Below the pieces are notes generated by a model. The model saw only the letters and a program-made list of their open reading frames with translations, did not search any database and had not been told where the DNA came from. From contig JABGTQ010000201.1 in assembly GCA_018647025.1 (NCBI GenBank), forward strand, positions 1 through 9,447: a stretch of 9,447 bases of DNA, read 5' to 3'. The translations under genes were made by a program, and so were the position numbers. This document shows, piece after piece, positions 1 to 6,577 of the stretch (its first letter is position 1; the number at the start of each line of letters is the position of its first letter). This DNA is from Nitrospina sp. GTDB lineage: Bacteria > Nitrospinota > Nitrospinia > Nitrospinales > VA-1.

Positions 1-166
1 CTCAGGTAAATATTTAGAAAAATATAATACTAATGTAAACATATTACCTAATATGACCATTTTTTGACTATAGTTAAGAAATATTGAGTAAAAATTGAAT
101 TGCTGTAAAAAATTTCACCATGAAATATGATAGTGTATATTATCTACTCAATTTTATGTCGTTTGT
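1..166. other. 5' flank of the sigma-54 regulator gene with nested inverted repeats
   Basis: This is AT-rich non-coding DNA. Two near-concentric dyads are visible. The outer one is ATTGAGTA (83-90) with TACTCAAT (145-152), a perfect 8-bp match. The inner one is ATTTCA (112-117), loop CCA, TGAAAT (121-126), a perfect 6-bp stem. Further left, AGGTAA (4-9) and TTACCT (44-49) form a third weak pair. I found no convincing -35/-10 pair and no -24/-12 sigma-54 promoter. The dyads could be an operator or a 5' UTR fold, but in DNA this AT-rich they could also arise by chance. Confidence 0.3.
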
Positions 167-3004
167 ATGAAAGATGGCCTGCAAAAACTAACTGATCAAA
201 TCAAAATATTTGGGAAAGAAAACCTCTCTGATATTCTTCATTATACTGCTATAGGGCTAAAATCAATAATTGGCTGCCACATGGTTCGGGTCTACCTAGA
301 GGACCTACACCAAGGTATTCTCATATGTCAGTATATGACCGACCAAAAGAATCCATACGAACAACAAGTTACTAAATTTATTTCTCCACGCGACTCTATA
401 ACTAGCCAAGCTTTTTATGGGAACAAGATTATTCGATCGTGGGATTTGCCTGAGGGATTTATTAAGTACAGGAATCCATTTGAAAAAATATCAGGAGTTC
501 AAACTTCTGTTGTCTTTCCCATAAATCATGAGTTACGACCTATAGGATCTCTTACTTTAGACTGGAAAAAGGAAGGAGCCTTTGTATCAAATGAGGAAAT
601 TGATGCAGTAAGTATTTTTTTATCAAATATAAGTACCATTGTAGACCGGGCCAAACGATTCCATCAGCAGATATCATTTTCAAGACACCTTGACCTTGCT
701 CGAAAAAAGGAAGCGGCATGGATGATCGTTCGATCAGCTGTGAAATTAATAGACAATGTTGCTCTAGCGTCAGTATTTATTCCTGCCTCATCAAAGTTTT
801 TAAAGTCAAACCAAACTAATCCCACAGATCAAGTCGAAATAATAGCTGTGTATTCGAAAAACAAAGACGATGTTCCAAAATATTTTGATAAAGAATTACT
901 AAGTGTGTTGAATGATGAAAATTTAATCAACCGAATGGTTAAATACGACAAAATAAATGGCCTGATTATGCAAAAAAAAAATCAGGAATCAACCTATATA
1001 AAAAACATCTTGGAAGAAAATTTTGAACGGAAAGAAGTCATTAAAAGATTAGAGCTAGCATCACTCTATCAAATTCCAAGGTATAACCATATCAGTGGTA
1101 AATTTATTTGCTCTGTGAATTATTATACCAACAAAATTTATCAATTTTCTCCGATAGAAATTCGTCTATTAGAAGAGCATGCCGCCATGGTTGAGAAAAT
1201 TATTTTAAGGGACAGTTCTGAGCACATAGAAATTGAAATCCTGGGAGAAATTGAAGAATTAATCTCAAGCAAGCATGAGTCGCTACCAATTTTTCTACAC
1301 AAGATTCTAAACAAAACTTCAGAGTTAATTGGCGCAGACAGTGGAACTATTTCCATATTAAAAATTATAAATGAAAAATCCTGGTTAGTAGTTGAAAATA
1401 ACGACGGAAGCCTATTAGGTGCTAAATCACGAGGATGGACAAAAAACAAAATCCCTGCTATGCCAGTTGGTGGAGATGATATAGCTGATACTCTAAAGTC
1501 ACTTAACGGATATTGCGCCCACACCGCCCAGCCTATAATACTTAAAGACGTACAAGACGCTGCTTTAACTAAAGGCTTTTATAAAAACCTTTCTCCTTCA
1601 ATATCTTCTGAAATGTCTGTACCTATAATATTTGGGAATAGCGTTATTGGCGTTATCAACCAGGATCACTTTCAAAAAAATTATTTCACTATTGAACATA
1701 GGCGAATTGTCCAAATTATTTCAAGTCTAATCAGCCAAAAAGTTAACAACTTAATTCAAATACAAGAGCTTAAACAAGAGATAACAAAGTTGCGCCAAGA
1801 AGTTGAGTACAGAGATCCAAAAGTTTCTTCATACTATTTCGGGAATGTTATTGGACGAAGTAAAACTATCCATCAATTAGTAAATAGAATTAATACAGTC
1901 GTAGAATCGGTATGCAACAGAATGCTTAAATGGGATACCGCTCAATCCTCAGAAGCAAACATGGGCCTACCTTCACTTCTAATTCATGGAGAAACCGGAA
2001 CTGGCAAGGAGTTTTTTTTTAACAATATATATTCTCGCATAACAGAAATTTTTAAACAAAAAAATGGAGATGATTTTAAGCTTATTTTAAGAAAAACTAA
2101 TATTGCTGCATATAGTGGAGAACTTACTTACAGCGAATTATTTGGACATAAAAAAGGAGCCTATACAGGAGCAGAGTTTAGCCGACAAGGTATTCTGGAA
2201 GAAGCTAACGGAGGAGTAGTATTTCTTGACGAAATTGGTGATGCCGATCCAAAAACACAAGTACAACTACTTCGCTTCCTTGACACAGGGGTTTTTATCC
2301 GCCTAGGAGAAAATCAACCTAGATATTCACGTATTTTCCTTATAGCAGCAACTAACAAAAATTTACGTAAAGAGATAGATGCAGGAAGGTTTCGTGAAGA
2401 TCTATACCAACGATTAAATTCATTAAACTTTCGGATTCCAACCCTTAACGAACGACAAGAAGACATATCAGATCTAGCAACCCACTTTCTCGGAATACTA
2501 TTTCAGACATATAAAAAAGGGCATACAGACGAGGCCTGTCCCCGAATAGATACAAAAGCCATTGAGTACCTAAACAAACACAACTACCGAGGCAATGTAC
2601 GAGAATTAAAAAATATACTTATGAGAGCTATGATGTTTCGTCAAGGCTCATTAATCAGTTTTGAGGATATTATTGAAGCGTGTCAATCAGAGCACCCTGA
2701 AAATACAGACCATTCTAAGAAGATAGTTAACCATGTAGACTTAATTTTAAAGCAACTAGAAGTTGGTGAAGGTGATTTTTGGTCTCAAGTTCATAAACCT
2801 TTCAAAAAAAATATAATCACAAGAGGCACTGTGGTAGATTTAATACAAATTGCCCGAAACCGATATCAAGCTAACCTTCCTGGATTAGCAGTAAAATTAA
2901 GGGCATGTAATCTAAACTACCAAACCAACTCAGAGGAATTAAAAAAGTTCACAAGTTTTAAGAACTTTCTTTATAAAACTGTAAAAATTAGCGAACATAA
3001 TTAA
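167..3004 (+). CDS. GAF-domain sigma-54-dependent transcriptional activator with a non-Fis C-terminus
   Basis: This is a probable bacterial enhancer-binding protein: a cytoplasmic AAA+ ATPase that remodels sigma-54 RNA polymerase in response to a signal sensed by GAF domains. Residues about 20-165 and 375-530 look like GAF domains, and 180-350 looks like a divergent third. A short coiled coil follows (about 528-548). The AAA+ domain spans about 558-805, with Walker A GETGTGKE (608-615), the sigma-54 contact loop GAYTGA (664-669, Tyr in place of the usual Phe), Walker B GGVVFLDEIGD (682-692) and the FREDLYQRL segment with arginine-finger positions (742-750). There is extra sequence between the start of the AAA+ domain and Walker A (about 580-602). 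The C-terminus lacks a clear Fis-type helix-turn-helix. It carries instead a segment (869-940) beginning GDFWSQVHKPF, which resembles a C-terminal domain I recall from other GAF/sigma-54 proteins. The start is the first ATG after an in-frame TAG at 131-133, and no good ribosome binding site precedes it. The regulated genes are unknown. The sigma-54 assignment is firm; the ligand is not known. Confidence 0.93.
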   Translation: MKDGLQKLTDQIKIFGKENLSDILHYTAIGLKSIIGCHMVRVYLEDLHQGILICQYMTDQKNPYEQQVTKFISPRDSITSQAFYGNKIIRSWDLPEGFIKYRNPFEKISGVQTSVVFPINHELRPIGSLTLDWKKEGAFVSNEEIDAVSIFLSNISTIVDRAKRFHQQISFSRHLDLARKKEAAWMIVRSAVKLIDNVALASVFIPASSKFLKSNQTNPTDQVEIIAVYSKNKDDVPKYFDKELLSVLNDENLINRMVKYDKINGLIMQKKNQESTYIKNILEENFERKEVIKRLELASLYQIPRYNHISGKFICSVNYYTNKIYQFSPIEIRLLEEHAAMVEKIILRDSSEHIEIEILGEIEELISSKHESLPIFLHKILNKTSELIGADSGTISILKIINEKSWLVVENNDGSLLGAKSRGWTKNKIPAMPVGGDDIADTLKSLNGYCAHTAQPIILKDVQDAALTKGFYKNLSPSISSEMSVPIIFGNSVIGVINQDHFQKNYFTIEHRRIVQIISSLISQKVNNLIQIQELKQEITKLRQEVEYRDPKVSSYYFGNVIGRSKTIHQLVNRINTVVESVCNRMLKWDTAQSSEANMGLPSLLIHGETGTGKEFFFNNIYSRITEIFKQKNGDDFKLILRKTNIAAYSGELTYSELFGHKKGAYTGAEFSRQGILEEANGGVVFLDEIGDADPKTQVQLLRFLDTGVFIRLGENQPRYSRIFLIAATNKNLRKEIDAGRFREDLYQRLNSLNFRIPTLNERQEDISDLATHFLGILFQTYKKGHTDEACPRIDTKAIEYLNKHNYRGNVRELKNILMRAMMFRQGSLISFEDIIEACQSEHPENTDHSKKIVNHVDLILKQLEVGEGDFWSQVHKPFKKNIITRGTVVDLIQIARNRYQANLPGLAVKLRACNLNYQTNSEELKKFTSFKNFLYKTVKISEHN

Positions 3005-3123
3005 ATGATTTCTATTATAAATGTGGACGGCAAAAAGAATAATTGATAAAATAAAAGTAGCAATATACGTGAGTATTTTTTCATTCCTCGCGCATTCACT
3101 CAAAACTAATACTAAATATACAT

Positions 3124-3169
3124 AATGAACCTGAATTTATATTTTGCTTATTACGCATAATGGTTCATT
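3124..3169 (+). promoter_or_regulatory. Inverted repeat in the ahcY leader
   Basis: AATGAACC (3124-3131) and GGTTCATT (3162-3169) are perfect 8-bp reverse complements separated by 30 nt. The right arm ends 7 nt before the ahcY Shine-Dalgarno sequence. It could be a leader-RNA stem or an operator. It does not show the conserved core of the known SAH riboswitch, so I assign no ligand. The short CATAAT motif recurs three times in the same stretch (3121, 3156, 3170). Confidence 0.3.
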
Positions 3170-3176
3170 CATAATC

Positions 3177-3182
3177 AAGGAG
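3177..3182 (+). promoter_or_regulatory. Ribosome binding site of ahcY
   Basis: AAGGAG lies 9 nt before the ATG at 3192. It is the clearest Shine-Dalgarno sequence in the window and fixes the ahcY start. The strength fits a highly expressed housekeeping enzyme, in contrast to the regulator gene upstream and oleB, which have no comparable site. Confidence 0.75.
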
Positions 3183-3191
3183 CCTTCGTAA

Positions 3192-4493
3192 ATGACCACA
3201 GCACTCGTTGCCGAAAAATACAAAGTTAAAGATCTCTCGCTTGCAGAATGGGGTCGGCAAGAAATAATTCTTGCTGAAAATGAAATGCCTGGCCTTATGG
3301 CTCTGCGTAGCAAATATGGCAAATCAAAACCCCTTAAAGGCGCACGAATTGCTGGATCGCTTCATATGACAATTCAAACCGCTGTCCTTATCGAAACCCT
3401 TATTGAACTGGGCGCAGATATTCGCTGGGCATCATGTAATATTTTTTCCACTCAAGATCACGCAGCTGCAGCAATAGCTGAAAAAGGTATCCCTGTGTTT
3501 GCATGGAAAGGAGAAACAGAAGATGAATATTGGTGGTGTACTGGTCAAACTTTATTGTTTAAAGATGGTCCAAATATGATTCTTGATGACGGCGGTGATC
3601 TCACAGCTTATGTACATGAAAAACACCCGGAGCTGATACCAAATATTAAAGGTATCACAGAAGAAACCACCACCGGCGTTCATCACTTGTATAAGATGAT
3701 AGAAGAAAACGTTCTAAAAGTTCCGGCAATGAATGTTAATGACTCTGTCACAAAATCTAAGTTTGACAACTTATATGGTTGCCGAGAATCTCTAGCTGAT
3801 GGAATTAAGCGTGCTACTGATATTATGATAGCAGGAAAAGTTGTAGTTGTTGCAGGATATGGTGATGTTGGGAAAGGCTGTGCGAAGTCCATGAAAGACC
3901 TCGGAGCTCGTGTAATCATAACTGAAATTGACCCTATATGTGCCTTGCAAGCAGCAATGGAAGGTTATGAAATTACAACAATGGAAGAAGCTGTTAAAGA
4001 AGGAAATATATTTGTTACAACTACTGGTTGTAGTGATATTATCCGCATTGAGCACATGGAAGTAATGAAGAATGACGCAATCGTCTGCAACATAGGACAT
4101 TTTGACGTCGAGATTCAAGTCGAAACACTAAACAACTATCCTGGCATTAAAAAAATAGAAATCAAACCGCAAGTAGATAAATACACATTTACAGATGGTC
4201 GTAGTATTATTCTTTTAGCAGAAGGTCGATTGGTTAATTTAGGTTGTGCTACAGGTCACCCTTCATTTGTGATGTCCAATTCTTTTTCAAATCAAGTATT
4301 GGCGCAGATCGAATTATTTAATAAAAAGTATGAAGTAGGTGTTTATACATTACCAAAAGAACTTGATGAAGAAGTAGCAAGGTTACATTTGGACAAACTT
4401 GGTGTCAAACTTACTCGCCTGACACCTGAGCAAGCAAGTTACTTGAATTTGCCAGCTGAAGGTCCATTTAAACCAGAACATTATCGTTACTAA
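3192..4493 (+). CDS. ahcY: S-adenosylhomocysteine hydrolase (adenosylhomocysteinase)
   Basis: This cytosolic, NAD-dependent enzyme reversibly splits S-adenosylhomocysteine into adenosine and homocysteine. It removes the product inhibitor of methyltransferases and feeds the methionine cycle. At 433 residues it is full length and matches the short form typified by the 432-residue human enzyme; the roughly 40-residue insertion of many bacterial homologues is absent. Visible signatures are GSLHMT with His58, LDDGGDLT with Asp133, SEETTTG-like ITEETTTG with Glu158, and VTKSKFDN with Lys188, Asp192 and Asn193, followed by Cys197. These correspond to the human substrate and catalytic residues. The Rossmann loop AGYGDVGKG is at 221-229, and the C-terminus ends FKPEHYRY, the conserved tail that reaches the neighbouring subunit's NAD site. 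It starts at ATG with a good ribosome binding site. It is 187 nt from the regulator gene upstream, with no clear terminator between them, and is followed by a strong hairpin. The assignment is essentially certain. Confidence 0.99.
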   Translation: MTTALVAEKYKVKDLSLAEWGRQEIILAENEMPGLMALRSKYGKSKPLKGARIAGSLHMTIQTAVLIETLIELGADIRWASCNIFSTQDHAAAAIAEKGIPVFAWKGETEDEYWWCTGQTLLFKDGPNMILDDGGDLTAYVHEKHPELIPNIKGITEETTTGVHHLYKMIEENVLKVPAMNVNDSVTKSKFDNLYGCRESLADGIKRATDIMIAGKVVVVAGYGDVGKGCAKSMKDLGARVIITEIDPICALQAAMEGYEITTMEEAVKEGNIFVTTTGCSDIIRIEHMEVMKNDAIVCNIGHFDVEIQVETLNNYPGIKKIEIKPQVDKYTFTDGRSIILLAEGRLVNLGCATGHPSFVMSNSFSNQVLAQIELFNKKYEVGVYTLPKELDEEVARLHLDKLGVKLTRLTPEQASYLNLPAEGPFKPEHYRY

Positions 4494-4499
4494 ATCATA

Positions 4500-4537
4500 T
4501 TAAAGGCGTTCCTTGCATATAAAAGGAACGCCTTTAA
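4500..4537. terminator. Hairpin terminator between convergent ahcY and oleB
   Basis: There is a perfect 15-bp stem: 4500-4514 pairs with 4523-4537 around an 8-nt loop. The core GGCGTTCC/GGAACGCC is GC-rich in an otherwise AT-rich background. It begins 6 nt after the ahcY stop codon. The tail on the plus strand is AT-rich but lacks a long T run, and the minus-strand tail is also weak. It most likely ends ahcY transcription and may also stop transcripts arriving from oleB. The rest of the intergenic stretch to 4621 shows nothing I can name. Confidence 0.75.
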
Positions 4538-4621
4538 ATATACAAAATATTAAACTATTCAGCTAACGTAGTTACTTGTTTTTCTCAATTCATTTATTTT
4601 TCGAATCATTATCAAGTAGTT

Positions 4622-5497
4622 TTATTTTTTTAAAAATTCTTCCATCAACGGAATGATTTCATCAGTTGCATCCTCTACCACCAAATGTCCAGCGTTAAGA
4701 ATCTCGTGAACTTCAGCTAACGGAAAAATTTCTCTCCACTTATTTAAAAATTTTATATTAAAGCAAAAATCTTCAATACCCCATAGGATCAAAATTGGGA
4801 GTCCTTGAAAGTGCTTTAGATTATTTTCGATATCCTTTATAACAGAATAGCTTGGCACACTTGCATCCATTGGAATATCTTGGACAAATTTTAAGTTTGC
4901 TATACGGTTTTCAAACGAATCATAAGGTGCTAAGTATCCATCTCTAATATTTTTCGTTAATTGTTTTCGACGCATTAGTCCAAATCTTAATACCCCCCTA
5001 ACAAAAAGATTTAAATTTTGGATTGCAATAGTCCCCAATAATGGGATTCTGCACAAATTAATCCGAAGTGGAATATTAGAAGACAAAAATGAGGCCGTAT
5101 TAAAAATTACCAGTCTTTTAATTAACTCTGGTTTGCGAACAGCCAAACCCATGCCAATGGATCCACCCCAGTCGTGCACTACTAATGAAATATTTTTCAA
5201 ATCAAGAAAATCGACAAGCTTTTCAAGATTATCTATATGGGTGGCAAGAGTATAGTTATAATCTTGTGGCTTGTCTGAAAAGCCGCACCCAATATGATCC
5301 GGCGCAACACATCGATACCGATCTTTAAAATTTTTTATTAGGCTACGGTAATAAAATGACCAGGTAGGATTTCCATGAAGAAAAAGTAGGACTTCCCCTT
5401 CTCCTTCGTCAAGATAGTGAAGATTGAAGGGCTTGAGGTCAAAGTAATTAGAAGTAAAGGGATATAAGGTCCTAAAAGAATCGAAATTATTTACCAC
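4622..5497 (-). CDS. oleB: OleB-like alpha/beta hydrolase (beta-lactone decarboxylase of olefin synthesis)
   Basis: This 291-residue alpha/beta hydrolase belongs to the haloalkane-dehalogenase-like branch. The oxyanion-hole motif HGNPTWS is at 41-47. The nucleophile elbow VHDWGG has Asp109 as nucleophile with Trp110 after it. WGIEDFCF (239-246) offers Asp243 as the acid after strand 7, and NAGHLVVEDA holds His271. OleB enzymes share this fold and Asp nucleophile with dehalogenases but decarboxylate a cis-beta-lactone to a cis-olefin. The WGxxDxxF and GHxVxEDA patterns and the adjacent oleA favour OleB over a true dehalogenase. The start is GTG, overlapping the oleA stop by 7 nt (GTGGTAA), so translation is probably coupled; no good ribosome binding site is seen. 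OleC, which makes its expected substrate, is not in the window. No signal peptide is visible, so it is probably cytosolic or membrane-associated. The family is sure; the exact substrate is inferred. Confidence 0.85.
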   Translation of the reverse strand: MVNNFDSFRTLYPFTSNYFDLKPFNLHYLDEGEGEVLLFLHGNPTWSFYYRSLIKNFKDRYRCVAPDHIGCGFSDKPQDYNYTLATHIDNLEKLVDFLDLKNISLVVHDWGGSIGMGLAVRKPELIKRLVIFNTASFLSSNIPLRINLCRIPLLGTIAIQNLNLFVRGVLRFGLMRRKQLTKNIRDGYLAPYDSFENRIANLKFVQDIPMDASVPSYSVIKDIENNLKHFQGLPILILWGIEDFCFNIKFLNKWREIFPLAEVHEILNAGHLVVEDATDEIIPLMEEFLKK

Positions 5498-6540
5498 TCT
5501 ACACCCAGCATAAGGGAATTAAGACCGCTCCCGATACCAAGTAAAGCTATTCGATCACCACTTTCCAATAAGCCTTTTTCCGCTCCTAACGCAAGTGTTG
5601 AAGGAAGTGAAGCAGCTCCTGTATTACCTAAGTATTCGAGAGTAGAAAAATCTTTTTTTAATTCCAGAGATAAAGTTTCATAGAGAAGCTTACGATGACC
5701 ATGGCCTACCTGATGGCAAAATACATGATTCACATCATCATTAACCCACTCAAGAATATTTTTTGTATGATCCCAAGTCTGACCAGCAAGACCACAGCCC
5801 TCACGCATCATAGTTTCAGCATCTGTTTTCATAAGTGGTAACCAATTATCAATTTGAGCTTTGGAGTCATCATTTCCGCGACACAAATTATTAAATTGAC
5901 TTGCAGCTTGACTGTAACCACCAAGTAATCGATGCTTATTTTGTGTTAAGTCTTTATGGACAAGTACAACGCCAACAGCGGCGGATGCTATAGTAAGAGA
6001 AGCAAAGGAAGCCTTAATTTCACTGCGTGTAAGACTAGGATTATTTAGCAGTGATTCAATAGTGCTGTCAACCAATGGTCCTCCATTTTCACCAGCAACA
6101 ACTAACCCAGCCTGAATCTGCCCCAGTTCAATCATATTTGCAATATTTATCATTCCATTAAGAACACCTAAACAGGCATTAGAAATATCATAAACTAAAT
6201 TATTTTTAGGAAGCCCTAGATTATGATGGACTAGTGCCGCTGTTGCAGGTTCCAAAAAGTCACGACATACGGAAGCATTGATTAAGCAACCAATGTCTTC
6301 TTGATTAATTCCAGAATTTACAATTGCTAATTTTCCAGCTATTGAGGAAACCTGACTGGGTGAAGTACCGGGGTTCCAAAATCGTCGCTCTTTGATTCCA
6401 GTCATCATTTCCAACCTACCATAAGGTAGCTTTAAACGATCGTAAACCGGGGCTAAACGTTTTTCAATATCATCAGAGGTAACAATATTATCAGGAAGAT
6501 GACAAGCTAAAGCTTCAATATATACATTTTTGAAACGCAC
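5491..6540 (-). CDS. oleA: OleA-like thiolase (head-to-head acyl-CoA condensing enzyme)
   Basis: This 349-residue thiolase-superfamily enzyme is related to FabH. OleA performs a non-decarboxylative Claisen condensation of two long-chain acyl-CoAs to a beta-keto acid, the first step of long-chain olefin (or ketone) synthesis. The nucleophile Cys123 lies in SNACLGVLNG. Glu97, in CRDFLEPAT 26 residues before it, matches the glutamate that distinguishes OleA from FabH (Cys143/Glu117 in the Xanthomonas enzyme). His276 (FCHQVGHGH) and Asn306 (YLGNTGAAS) complete the active site with the usual 30-residue spacing. The start is GTG: an in-frame TAA lies two codons upstream, and AAGGA (6551-6555) sits 10 nt before it. 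It follows the flippase gene by 37 nt and overlaps oleB, indicating one operon. No oleC or oleD is nearby. A FabH role or a beta-lactone natural-product role is less likely but cannot be excluded from sequence alone. Confidence 0.92.
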   Translation of the reverse strand: MRFKNVYIEALACHLPDNIVTSDDIEKRLAPVYDRLKLPYGRLEMMTGIKERRFWNPGTSPSQVSSIAGKLAIVNSGINQEDIGCLINASVCRDFLEPATAALVHHNLGLPKNNLVYDISNACLGVLNGMINIANMIELGQIQAGLVVAGENGGPLVDSTIESLLNNPSLTRSEIKASFASLTIASAAVGVVLVHKDLTQNKHRLLGGYSQAASQFNNLCRGNDDSKAQIDNWLPLMKTDAETMMREGCGLAGQTWDHTKNILEWVNDDVNHVFCHQVGHGHRKLLYETLSLELKKDFSTLEYLGNTGAASLPSTLALGAEKGLLESGDRIALLGIGSGLNSLMLGVEW

Positions 6541-6550
6541 AGTTTAAATA

Positions 6551-6555
6551 TCCTT
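6551..6555 (-). promoter_or_regulatory. Ribosome binding site of oleA
   Basis: On the minus strand this reads AAGGA, 10 nt before the GTG at 6540. With the in-frame TAA at 6544-6546, which rules out any longer reading, it decides the oleA start. It lies in the 37-nt gap after the flippase stop codon, so oleA can be translated from a shared transcript without its own promoter. Confidence 0.6.
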
Positions 6556-6577
6556 AAGTATATAAAGTTCTACTAAC

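Noticed and set aside
156..170. Four-codon ORF (ATGTCGTTTGTATGA) whose stop overlaps the regulator start
   Set aside because: It is too short and has no ribosome binding site. An overlap of this kind is expected by chance in AT-rich DNA.
3095..3122. Sigma-70 promoter for ahcY, TTCACT - 16 nt - TATACA
   Set aside because: The match is weak in the -35 box and AT-rich DNA offers many such pairs. It is possible but not supported enough to list as a feature.
3005..3191. SAH riboswitch ahead of ahcY
   Set aside because: The leader is AT-rich and lacks the conserved GC-rich core and pseudoknot pairing of the known class; only a simple 8-bp dyad is present.
3683..4118. Open frames on the strand opposite ahcY
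   Set aside because: They lie wholly inside the certain ahcY gene, show no recognisable domain and have a composition typical of antisense shadows.
4622..5497. True haloalkane dehalogenase
   Set aside because: The Asp nucleophile elbow fits both families, but the GIEDFCF and GHLVVEDA patterns and the overlap with oleA favour OleB.
5491..6540. FabH (3-oxoacyl-ACP synthase III)
   Set aside because: The CRDFLEP glutamate 26 residues before the nucleophile Cys and the SNACLGVLNG context are OleA features, and no fatty-acid synthesis genes are nearby.
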